Under the pieces are notes generated by a model. The model did not search any database, was not told where the DNA came from, and saw only the letters and a list, made by a program, of their open reading frames with translations. A program made the position numbers and the translations under genes. This document shows positions 1-5,241 of a stretch of DNA of 5,448 nt, one piece after another (position 1 is the first letter of the stretch; each line of letters starts with the position of its first letter). The DNA is from Erysipelotrichaceae bacterium (lineage in GTDB: Bacteria > Bacillota_I > Bacilli_A > Erysipelotrichales > Coprobacillaceae). The DNA is taken from assembly GCA_021200395.1 (NCBI GenBank), contig JAJQGQ010000041.1, positions 1-5,448 of the forward strand, written 5' to 3'.

Positions 1-812
1 CATATATTGATTATACAAGAAGCCCTTATATAAGAGGCTGCTTAGATATTATGTTTACTCATGCTTCTTTTGATGATATCGTTCAAGATATTACAGATAA
101 TAATTTGTATTATTTAGATTTTAAAGTCATTTATTTAAAGAACGATATCACTCATGTTCATTATCAAGAATCAATAGACAAATGCAAAGCAGCAGCTTTA
201 CCTATAAGTGGTTCTGTTAATATGCACCATCCTCAAACAATATTTGCAATAACGAAAATAGAAAATTTATGGTATTTTGGAATATATCATGAGAAGTCTT
301 TATGGAATAAGCATTACGATAAACCTCATTCTTATTCACATTCGCTTAATTTAAGAGATGCCAGAGCAATTGTGAATATTGCGATAGGTCAAAACTTAAA
401 TAAAACAATAGTTGATCCTTGTTGTGGGGTGGGAACCGTTGTACTTGAAGCATTGGGTATGGGATTAAATATAAAAGGATTTGATATTAATAGATATGTT
501 TCTTATCAAGCTCGATTAAATTTGGAATATTATGGTTATGATCCGTTATTAATTCAAAGAAAAGATATGCGCAAAATAACAGACATATATGATGTTACTA
601 TATTAGATATTCCTTATGGTATCTATAGTCCATTTACTTATGAACAACAATTGGATTTGCTACAACATGTCACTTCAAATGAATTGGTCTTAGTATCGCA
701 TATTTCTATGAATAAAGAATTAGAAAATTTAGATTATGATATAATAGATCAAGCTAAAATCAATAAAGGAAATTTTATACGTTATATAACTTATGCAAGG
801 AAAGGTGAATGA
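1..812 (+). CDS. TRM11/UPF0020-family SAM-dependent RNA methyltransferase, 5' end outside the window
   Basis: Probable tRNA guanine-N2 methyltransferase of the TRM11/UPF0020 group, acting in the cytoplasm with S-adenosylmethionine as methyl donor. The frame is open from base 3 with no stop, and the residues before the first internal ATG (base 51) read YIDYTRSPYIRGCLDI. That stretch resembles the conserved SPYI region preceding the catalytic domain in this family, so the ATG at 51 is internal and the true start lies off the left edge. The SAM-binding motif I, DPCCGVGT, is at bases 414-437, followed by an acidic motif II region (GFDIN, about 478-492). The catalytic motif IV reads DIPYG at bases 606-620, where the textbook form is (D/N)PPY, so one proline is replaced by isoleucine. 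The protein ends RKGE with TGA. The next gene starts at or just after this stop, implying co-transcription. Family assignment is fairly secure; the exact tRNA position is inferred. Confidence 0.85.
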   Translation, partial: YIDYTRSPYIRGCLDIMFTHASFDDIVQDITDNNLYYLDFKVIYLKNDITHVHYQESIDKCKAAALPISGSVNMHHPQTIFAITKIENLWYFGIYHEKSLWNKHYDKPHSYSHSLNLRDARAIVNIAIGQNLNKTIVDPCCGVGTVVLEALGMGLNIKGFDINRYVSYQARLNLEYYGYDPLLIQRKDMRKITDIYDVTILDIPYGIYSPFTYEQQLDLLQHVTSNELVLVSHISMNKELENLDYDIIDQAKINKGNFIRYITYARKGE

Positions 813-814
813 AT

Positions 815-1672
815 ATGAAACATATATTTATGATGCATAATATTAAGAAACATTATGAATTTAAAAAGGTTATTGATGAAGTTATGAAAGGTTATGATTA
901 TGAAATCATTTTTACTTCTTCGATTGTTGATAGTCAAAATTATATTAAACAATATCCTGTTAAAGCAAGATTCTATATTGTAGGTGGGGATGGGACATTG
1001 AATGATATGATTCAAGTGTTAGTTCATACTGAACATGAAGTTGTGGTGTTGCCACTAGGAACAGGAAATGATTTTTGTCATTATTTAACTCAAGAAAAGG
1101 ATCCTAAAAAATTACTTATACAATCTCTGGAACTAGATGCACAAAAAATTGATACAGTTTTATTAAATGATCGTTATTATATTAATGCGGCTTGTTTTGG
1201 TGTCGATAGTGTGATTGCCACCCATGTTCATGATGTTACGCAAATTCCATTTGTTCCCGAAGATAAAAGCTATCTTTTATCAATTGCTAAACATGTTTTT
1301 ACATATAAAAATGATGAGGTTAAGATTATTGTTGATGATAGAATATTATATCATGGTCAAATAATATTATGTACATTTAATAATGCAAAGTATTATGGTG
1401 GTGGTTTCCCAATTACGCCTAAAGCGAATATTCAAGATGGCTATATAGATTTATGCATTGTTGATAAGGTTCCTAAATATAAAATACCATATTTAATAAC
1501 AGTGCTACTAAGAGAAAAACTTTATACGCGTAGCGAGGTACACAGTTATCGTATTAAAGAAGCAACAGTTTATTGTCAAAATACTTGTAATATGGATGGT
1601 GAAGAATTTGAGGCTATGAAATATCATTTCTTAATTCAACCAAGTAGCTTAAACTTTGTATTATACAAGTAA
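815..1672 (+). CDS. Diacylglycerol kinase catalytic-domain lipid kinase (DgkB/YegS/BmrU type)
   Basis: ATP-dependent lipid kinase, most likely converting diacylglycerol to phosphatidic acid at the inner face of the membrane. The nucleotide-binding motif GGDGTLND is at residues 57-64, PLGTGNDF at 80-87, a GGGFPITPKA stretch with DGYIDLCIV lies in the C-terminal half, and the late DGE motif is near 261-263. The length of 285 residues is normal for the family. Oddly, the N-terminal strand reads MKHIFMMHNIKKH and lacks the usual NPxxG glycine loop. Two starts are possible: ATG 809, overlapping the upstream stop as ATGA, or ATG 815. I prefer 815 because AGGTGA (803-808) sits six bases before it but abuts 809, and because MKHIF matches the usual family beginning; the choice is not certain. 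The gene is coupled to the upstream methyltransferase and followed by a weak hairpin. Substrate is inferred, since relatives include sphingolipid and multifunctional kinases. Confidence 0.88.
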   Translation: MKHIFMMHNIKKHYEFKKVIDEVMKGYDYEIIFTSSIVDSQNYIKQYPVKARFYIVGGDGTLNDMIQVLVHTEHEVVVLPLGTGNDFCHYLTQEKDPKKLLIQSLELDAQKIDTVLLNDRYYINAACFGVDSVIATHVHDVTQIPFVPEDKSYLLSIAKHVFTYKNDEVKIIVDDRILYHGQIILCTFNNAKYYGGGFPITPKANIQDGYIDLCIVDKVPKYKIPYLITVLLREKLYTRSEVHSYRIKEATVYCQNTCNMDGEEFEAMKYHFLIQPSSLNFVLYK

Positions 1673-1678
1673 AAGAAA

Positions 1679-1700
1679 AAAAGGATTTATTCCTTTTCTT
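1679..1700. terminator. Bidirectional hairpin between convergent lipid-kinase and zinc-ribbon genes
   Basis: AAAAGGA (1679-1685), loop TTTAT, TCCTTTT (1691-1697) form a seven-pair AT-rich stem. On the minus strand the right arm is followed by a run of T with one C, a fair intrinsic terminator for the zinc-ribbon gene, whose TAA stop lies in the loop. On the plus strand the T run is short and interrupted, so termination after the lipid kinase is probably leaky. The stem is GC-poor, hence moderate confidence. Confidence 0.5.
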
Positions 1701-1911
1701 CTACTTCATCATCTTCAATATACTCTTCTTCAACATCAACATAAGTTTCCACATAACCACAAGTTTTACAAATAGCTGCTTTTAAAGGATAAACAATCTT
1801 CTTTAAATCAGGCTTCTTTTCAATGACTGAAAAATCACTGATAGGTTGTGCTTCATCTACAATATAACAATTTTCCTGCATTTCTTTATGACATCTAGGA
1901 CATTTTCTCAA
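1687..1911 (-). CDS. Small zinc-ribbon protein with acidic C-terminal tail, unknown function
   Basis: A 74-residue protein with two cysteine pairs, CPRC at residues 4-7 and CKTC at 48-51 followed by GYVE, the layout of a split zinc ribbon that binds one zinc ion. Between the pairs is a polar segment ending YPLKAAI. Residues 59-74 are very acidic (11 of 16 are D or E). No signal peptide or membrane segment is seen, so it is probably cytoplasmic. A longer frame starts at GTG 1920-1918, but a near-perfect ribosome site, GAGGTGAT (1923-1916), overlaps that GTG and stands five bases before TTG 1911-1909. Starting there gives MRKCPRC, the usual compact beginning of such ribbons, so TTG is the likely start. 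It is transcribed alone, divergently from ftsE. Similar small ribbons are found in Firmicutes without a defined role; nucleic-acid or protein binding is only a guess. Confidence 0.75.
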   Translation of the reverse strand: MRKCPRCHKEMQENCYIVDEAQPISDFSVIEKKPDLKKIVYPLKAAICKTCGYVETYVDVEEEYIEDDEVEEKE

Positions 1912-1930
1912 GATTATCACCTCTAAAGCT

Positions 1931-1958
1931 ATTATACAAGAAAATGTTATGAAAACAA
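1931..1958 (-). promoter_or_regulatory. Promoter of the zinc-ribbon gene
   Basis: On the minus strand a perfect -10 box TATAAT occupies 1936-1931, with TTGTTT (1958-1953) 16 bases upstream as a partial -35. Transcription would begin near 1924, leaving only about 13 bases before the TTG start and about four before the alternative GTG. That geometry independently favours TTG as the start codon. Confidence 0.6.
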
Positions 1959-1995
1959 AGAGAAAAATAATTTTTAGTAAATATGAAGTAAAATA

Positions 1996-2006
1996 GTTAT
2001 GATAAC
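1996..2006. promoter_or_regulatory. Possible operator: GTTATgATAAC palindrome in the divergent intergenic region
   Basis: An 11-base interrupted palindrome, GTTAT-G-ATAAC, lies between the divergent promoters of the zinc-ribbon gene and ftsE. It is about 40 bases upstream of the zinc-ribbon -35 and about 60 upstream of the ftsE -35. It could be a regulator site, but short palindromes are common by chance in AT-rich DNA and no known regulator box was recognised in it. The rest of the 206-base intergenic stretch holds nothing else I can support apart from the two promoters. Confidence 0.2.
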
Positions 2007-2063
2007 ATCACTATAAATGTCAATACCTCTAAAAACATAACATGAAAAAACCATTATTTTCCA

Positions 2064-2091
2064 TTCTATTTGTAGAAATATGTGTTATAAT
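2064..2091 (+). promoter_or_regulatory. Extended -10 promoter of ftsEX
   Basis: A perfect TATAAT box lies at 2086-2091, preceded by TG one base upstream (TGTTATAAT), an extended -10 element. The best -35 with normal spacing is TTCTAT (2064-2069, 16-base spacer), matching the consensus at only three of six bases, which is compatible with reliance on the extended -10. The predicted start of transcription is near 2098, giving a leader of about 20 bases that carries the ribosome site GAGGAAGTGAT (2098-2108) before ATG 2118. Confidence 0.6.
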
Positions 2092-2117
2092 GTTGGCGAG
2101 GAAGTGATTAAAGAAAC

Positions 2118-2810
2118 ATGATAAAATTAGAAAATGTAACTAAAGTTTATAAAACTGGTGTAAGAGCCATTAATAACATTAATGTTAATATTGAACCAGG
2201 CGAGTTTGTTTATGTTATTGGTTCAACAGGAGCAGGGAAATCAACTTTTATTAAGTTATTATATAGAGAAGAAAAGGCAACGTCTGGAAGAGTTATTGTT
2301 GCTGGACAGGATGTTTCAAAAATCAAAAATAGAAAGGTACCTTATTTTAGAAGAAGTATTGGTGTTGTTTTTCAAGATTTTAGATTGTTACCTAAGAAGA
2401 CTATTTTTGAAAATGTCGCTTATACTTTAGAAGTAACAGATACACCTAAAGCAGAGATTAGAAAGAAAGTAAGAAGAACCTTAGAATTAGTTGGCTTAGA
2501 GGATAAAGCTAATGCTTTTCCGCATGAATTATCAGGTGGGCAACAACAACGTGTAGCTATTGCAAGAGCTATTGTTATATCACCTAAAGTATTGATTGCG
2601 GATGAACCAACAGGGAATTTGGATCCTGAGACATCTCAGGAAATTATAGAATTGTTGATGCGTATTAATGAAGTAGATCATACAACTGTTTTGGTTGTAA
2701 CACATGATAGCGCAATTGTTCAAAAATATAAGAAGCGAACGATTCTTATAGAGAATGGATGTATTAAAACAGATACAAGTGCAGGAGGTTATATTAATGG
2801 AACTCATTAG
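2118..2810 (+). CDS. ftsE: Cell-division ABC transporter ATP-binding protein FtsE
   Basis: Cytoplasmic ATPase of the FtsEX complex. It binds FtsX at the membrane and uses ATP hydrolysis to switch peptidoglycan hydrolases on during division or elongation, rather than to move a substrate. All ABC motifs are intact in 230 residues: Walker A GSTGAGKST (35-43), Q-loop VFQDFRLLP (84-92), signature LSGGQQQR (138-145), Walker B VLIADEP (158-164) with catalytic E163, D-loop NLDPE (167-171), and H-loop histidine H196. The residues around the Q-loop (VFQDFRLLP) and the LYREE segment (48-52) are typical of FtsE, separating it from MacB/LolD-type ATPases, and the partner gene confirms this. The length is standard. 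It begins at ATG 2118 behind GAGGAAGTGAT. Its last 14 bases overlap ftsX, whose ribosome site lies inside the end of ftsE, so translation of the two is coupled. Confidence 0.96.
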   Translation: MIKLENVTKVYKTGVRAINNINVNIEPGEFVYVIGSTGAGKSTFIKLLYREEKATSGRVIVAGQDVSKIKNRKVPYFRRSIGVVFQDFRLLPKKTIFENVAYTLEVTDTPKAEIRKKVRRTLELVGLEDKANAFPHELSGGQQQRVAIARAIVISPKVLIADEPTGNLDPETSQEIIELLMRINEVDHTTVLVVTHDSAIVQKYKKRTILIENGCIKTDTSAGGYINGTH

Positions 2811-3702
2811 TTGTATAAAAAACTTTCCTAAACATTGTAAAACTGCAATTCAAAATATTTGGCGTAATGGAGTTATGTCTGTATCTTCTATTTTTGCAGT
2901 TATGATTACTTTATTATTAATAGCTGTTATAGGCATTGTAGCCATTAATATCCAGGATATGACTTATGGTATTGAGGAAAGCTTAGAGATTTATGTTAAA
3001 TTAGATCAGGATATTAGTGATGAAGAAGCATTGGACATTCAACCAGAGATTGAAGCTATTGAAGGTGTTAAAACTGTTGAGTTTTCATCTAAGGATGATG
3101 AATTGAATAAATTGATTGAAGCTCAAGATGAAGATGGTGCAGAATTATTTGAAATGTATCGTGAAGATAATCCTTTAGGAGCAGCTTTTAATGTTGAAGT
3201 GGAAGATGCTACACTTATAGATGAAGTTGTTGAACAAATTGAAGTTATTGAACATGTTAATCAAGCAACTGCTGGTGGAGAATCTACAAGTTCATTGGTA
3301 ACAACATTAGAAACTATTCGTAATGGTGGTGCTGTATTTGTAGTAGCTTTAACTGTTTTAGCATTATTTATGATTGCTAATACAACTAAAATGACAATAG
3401 CAGCAAGAGAAACAGAAATAAGCATTATGCGTATGGTTGGAGCTAGTAACTGGTACATTCGTTTACCATATATGTTAGAGGGTATTTTTATTGGTATTAT
3501 TGGTGCTATTATACCTATTTTAGCAATTTATTTTGGATATCAATATATTTATGAAAGCGCGACTACATTGTTACCTAACATGCTTGCCTTAAGAGAGCCT
3601 TTCCCATTTATTTGGCAGTGTTCTGGTATTTTGGTGGCATTAGGTAGTGGTGTTGGTCTTATTGGAAGTTTTGTATCAATTAGAAGATTCTTAAAATTCT
3701 AA
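2797..3702 (+). CDS. ftsX: Cell-division protein FtsX, membrane subunit of FtsEX
   Basis: Membrane partner of FtsE. It senses or transmits the ATPase cycle through an extracellular loop to a peptidoglycan hydrolase (in Firmicutes, CwlO- or PcsB-type enzymes). The 301 residues show the family topology: cytoplasmic N-terminus with AIQNIWRNGVMS (17-28), TM1 about 26-50, a large acidic extracellular domain about 51-175, TM2 about 177-197, the cytoplasmic coupling loop with AARETEISIMRMVGAS (202-217), TM3 about 226-252, TM4 about 272-295, and a short basic tail. The frame is open further upstream to an ATG at 2755, but the strong site AGGAGGT (2783-2789) lies seven bases before ATG 2797, and starting there gives the normal FtsX length, so 2797 is the start. 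The end of the gene also forms the left arm of a terminator, so ftsEX is a two-gene operon. No hydrolase gene follows. Confidence 0.95.
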   Translation: MELISCIKNFPKHCKTAIQNIWRNGVMSVSSIFAVMITLLLIAVIGIVAINIQDMTYGIEESLEIYVKLDQDISDEEALDIQPEIEAIEGVKTVEFSSKDDELNKLIEAQDEDGAELFEMYREDNPLGAAFNVEVEDATLIDEVVEQIEVIEHVNQATAGGESTSSLVTTLETIRNGGAVFVVALTVLALFMIANTTKMTIAARETEISIMRMVGASNWYIRLPYMLEGIFIGIIGAIIPILAIYFGYQYIYESATTLLPNMLALREPFPFIWQCSGILVALGSGVGLIGSFVSIRRFLKF

Positions 3703-3718
3703 GAATCTTCTTTTTTTT
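3682..3718 (+). terminator. Strong intrinsic terminator overlapping the end of ftsX
   Basis: AGAAGATTCTTA (3682-3693) and TAAGAATCTTCT (3700-3711) are perfect 12-base inverted arms around a six-base loop, followed by eight consecutive T (3711-3718). The left arm encodes the last residues of FtsX and its TAA stop lies at the base of the right arm, so the terminator is built into the coding sequence. It should insulate ftsEX from pgsA. Confidence 0.9.
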
Positions 3719-3759
3719 GTAAATAATATGTTAGTTTATTTGTATAGATGGATTAATAT

Positions 3760-3788
3760 TTGACTTAAGGATTTGTTTTCACTATAAT
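3760..3788 (+). promoter_or_regulatory. Near-consensus sigma-A promoter of pgsA
   Basis: TTGACT (3760-3765) and TATAAT (3783-3788) are separated by exactly 17 bases, the best promoter in the window. Transcription should begin near 3795, which rules out the in-frame GTG at 3795 as a start codon and leaves a leader of about 21 bases with the ribosome site AAGGTGGGAT. Confidence 0.85.
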
Positions 3789-3815
3789 AGTTTTGTGTTA
3801 AAAAGGTGGGATACT

Positions 3816-4376
3816 ATGTTCACAAAAAAAGAAATATTTACTATTCCAAATATACTTAGTTATTTTCGAATTGCACTTGTGCCAATTTTTATATATGTTT
3901 ATTTTCATGCTGAATCTCAACAGGATCATTTTTTATCAGCAGGGATTTTGGTATTATCAAGTTTAAGTGATCTTTTTGATGGCATGATAGCTAGAAAGTT
4001 TAATATGATTACCGAATTAGGAAAGCTTATAGATCCTATAGCTGATAAATTAACGCAATTAGTTGTTGCCATAGCGTTGATGTCTACATATCATTTGTAT
4101 ACATTATTGGTGATTATTATATTGTTAAAAGATGGTATGTTACTGTTCATTGGTTACTATATTTATAGGAAGACAGGCAGACATATCAATCAAGCCCAAC
4201 TTCCAGGTAAAATAGCGACAGCATTGTTTTTCGTCGTATCGATTGCTTTAATAGCTTTCTATTTGCCAAATACGGCTATAGCAAGTGTCATGATAACAGT
4301 TACTTCACTATTTATGGTTGTAGCTATGGTTTATTATGCTATAGAACTCTATCATGTATATCAAGGCATACTTTAA
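3816..4376 (+). CDS. pgsA: CDP-diacylglycerol--glycerol-3-phosphate 3-phosphatidyltransferase (PgsA)
   Basis: Integral membrane enzyme that transfers the phosphatidyl group from CDP-diacylglycerol to glycerol-3-phosphate, making phosphatidylglycerophosphate, the committed step to phosphatidylglycerol and cardiolipin. The CDP-alcohol phosphotransferase signature D-x2-DG-x2-AR-x8-G-x3-D-x3-D is complete: D52, D55, G56, A59, R60, G69, D73, D77. The PgsA-like N-terminal IPNILSYFRIALVP is at residues 10-23. Several hydrophobic helices follow (about 19-30, 40-50, 85-108 and two near the C-terminus). The 186-residue length is normal for PgsA. An upstream GTG at 3795 is in frame, but it coincides with the predicted transcription start, whereas AAGGTGGGAT (3803-3811) precedes ATG 3816 at proper distance. 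The N-terminal motif and length favour PgsA over cardiolipin or phosphatidylserine synthases of the same superfamily. It is transcribed separately from ftsEX, probably with the small membrane gene downstream. Confidence 0.93.
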   Translation: MFTKKEIFTIPNILSYFRIALVPIFIYVYFHAESQQDHFLSAGILVLSSLSDLFDGMIARKFNMITELGKLIDPIADKLTQLVVAIALMSTYHLYTLLVIIILLKDGMLLFIGYYIYRKTGRHINQAQLPGKIATALFFVVSIALIAFYLPNTAIASVMITVTSLFMVVAMVYYAIELYHVYQGIL

Positions 4377-4390
4377 CAAATTTCAACACT

Positions 4391-4423
4391 TATAATAGCT
4401 ATAATAATAGTGGTGATAGCTAT
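4391..4423 (+). promoter_or_regulatory. Candidate promoter/operator: two ATAGCTAT palindromes around the small membrane gene start
   Basis: Two overlapping -10-like TATAAT boxes occur at 4391-4396 and 4400-4405, but no convincing -35 is seen at 16-18 bases upstream. The eight-base palindrome ATAGCTAT occurs at 4395-4402 and again at 4416-4423, where it overlaps the start codon. The copies are 21 bases apart, about two helical turns. This may be an operator or a chance feature of AT-rich sequence; the gene could simply be read through from pgsA. Confidence 0.25.
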
Positions 4424-4601
4424 GAATATAAGAAGAAATATGGGTATTATTCTCATGATGTTTGGAGTATTATTAACAATTGATCAAAATCGTAGTCAAA
4501 ATGAACTATTTTATCAAATGGAACTTCTTGTTCAGACCTATTGGCCTCTTATTATAAGTTTTATTGGGATTTATATGATATCTACACCAAGAAAAAGATA
4601 A
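4422..4601 (+). CDS. 59-residue two-helix membrane protein resembling the LiaI/LiaF transmembrane region
   Basis: Predicted small membrane protein with two hydrophobic segments, residues about 7-20 (MGIILMMFGVLLTI) and 41-54 (WPLIISFIGIYMIS). They are joined by a polar loop of about 20 residues, and the protein ends in the basic tail PRKR. The GIIL..FGVLL first helix and WPLII..IGIY second helix follow the pattern of the LiaI/LiaF-like transmembrane region, which in LiaF is followed by a soluble regulatory domain missing here. The longest frame begins at GTG 4410, but GGTGAT (4412-4417) is a good ribosome site for ATG 4422, giving MNIRRNMG. The gene lies 45 bases downstream of pgsA and ends in a clear terminator, so it is either co-transcribed with pgsA or has a weak promoter of its own. 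A role in the envelope is likely; involvement in antibiotic or envelope stress response is only an analogy with LiaF. Confidence 0.65.
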   Translation: MNIRRNMGIILMMFGVLLTIDQNRSQNELFYQMELLVQTYWPLIISFIGIYMISTPRKR

Positions 4602-4627
4602 CGATTAGCAATATGCTAATCGTTTTT
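4600..4627. terminator. Bidirectional intrinsic terminator between convergent genes
   Basis: AACGATTAGCA (4600-4610) and TGCTAATCGTT (4614-4624) form a perfect 11-pair stem with a three-base loop, followed on the plus strand by five T (4623-4627). Read on the minus strand the same stem is followed by TTATCTTTTTC, a fair T-rich tract. It therefore serves the small membrane gene and the lipoprotein gene, whose TAA stop (4628-4626) abuts the hairpin. Confidence 0.85.
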
Positions 4628-5240
4628 ATATCTTTTCTAATTCTAATTGTATATATGTATAACTACTCATTATTTCTAATGCTTCATCTTCACTGATATT
4701 TTGACTCCAATCATTTAAATCCGTTGTCGTATAAAACCACGGAGACTCAATACTTGCTTCACTATTATATATAATAGCTTCACTAAGTGTTAATGAGTTA
4801 TCACTATAAATATAATAAGCATTAGTAGAATATGAGGCACTATCAGCACATTCATTAGCAATCAATCCATTATCACATAAATAATAACGATTTCTTTCGC
4901 CACCTTCTGCTACATGGATAATTTCATTGTTATCAATGGTATAAATATCATAAATGACTTCATTCCAACTACTATCATCATCACTAGGATATTCACCTAA
5001 AATGAGTTCATCTATACCATTATTATCAATATCTTTTAAAAGATATCCTAAGTTATAAGTGCTATCTTTTGCCTCTTCGATGATACTATCATAAGCATCG
5101 ATAGTTTGTGTATTTGTTGTTTCGGTACTTGTATCAGTCGTATCATTTTGTGTTGTTGTTTCATTGTTTTCGGTTTCGTTATTACTTTGGCACCCTATAA
5201 GTGCCATGCTTAGTAATAAACAGATCATTATTTTCTTCAT
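4626..5240 (-). CDS. Putative lipoprotein with a calcium-binding-like DxDxNG motif
   Basis: A 204-residue protein with a lipoprotein signal peptide: MKK, a hydrophobic stretch to residue 15, and lipobox LIGC at 14-17 with Cys17 as the predicted lipid-modified residue. It should therefore be anchored to the outer face of the membrane. Residues 18-46 are a low-complexity linker of Asn, Thr, Glu, Gln and Ser. The remainder is an acidic soluble domain containing DIDNNGIDELILG (70-82), a D-x-D-x-N-G loop like those of EF-hand and FG-GAP/VCBS-type calcium sites. A tyrosine-rich region with YYLCDNGLIANE follows. This DIDxNGxxEL arrangement is common in Firmicute surface lipoproteins of unknown role. 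The ribosome site GGAG (5250-5247) stands six bases before ATG 5240 and lies inside the end of the upstream gene, with one base between the two genes, so they form an operon. Its specific function is not recognised. Confidence 0.8.
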   Translation of the reverse strand: MKKIMICLLLSMALIGCQSNNETENNETTTQNDTTDTSTETTNTQTIDAYDSIIEEAKDSTYNLGYLLKDIDNNGIDELILGEYPSDDDSSWNEVIYDIYTIDNNEIIHVAEGGERNRYYLCDNGLIANECADSASYSTNAYYIYSDNSLTLSEAIIYNSEASIESPWFYTTTDLNDWSQNISEDEALEIMSSYTYIQLELEKI

Positions 5241-5241
5241 A

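Noticed and set aside
791..1015. Minus-strand frame of 74 codons
   Set aside because: It is antisense to the methyltransferase/lipid kinase junction, has no ribosome site, and the opposite strand carries clear family motifs.
2071..2086. WalR-like direct repeat (TGTAGA, TGTGTT) before ftsE
   Set aside because: The spacing is ten rather than eleven bases and the second half-site does not match TGTWAH.
2182..2430. Plus-strand frame of 82 codons inside ftsE
   Set aside because: It lies entirely within ftsE in another frame; the ABC motifs show which frame is real.
2755..2796. Upstream start for ftsX at ATG 2755
   Set aside because: It would overlap ftsE by 56 bases; AGGAGGT at 2783-2789 clearly serves ATG 2797.
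2580..2807. Minus-strand frame opposite the end of ftsE
   Set aside because: Antisense shadow of conserved ftsE sequence, Cys- and Asn-rich without recognisable motifs.
3261..3458. Minus-strand hydrophobic frame opposite ftsX
   Set aside because: Its hydrophobicity mirrors the FtsX membrane segment on the other strand, and it has no ribosome site.
3795..3815. GTG start for pgsA
   Set aside because: The predicted transcription start from the TTGACT-17-TATAAT promoter coincides with it, and a ribosome site precedes ATG 3816.
4410..4421. GTG start for the small membrane gene
   Set aside because: The GTGGTGAT at this point is itself the ribosome site for ATG 4422.
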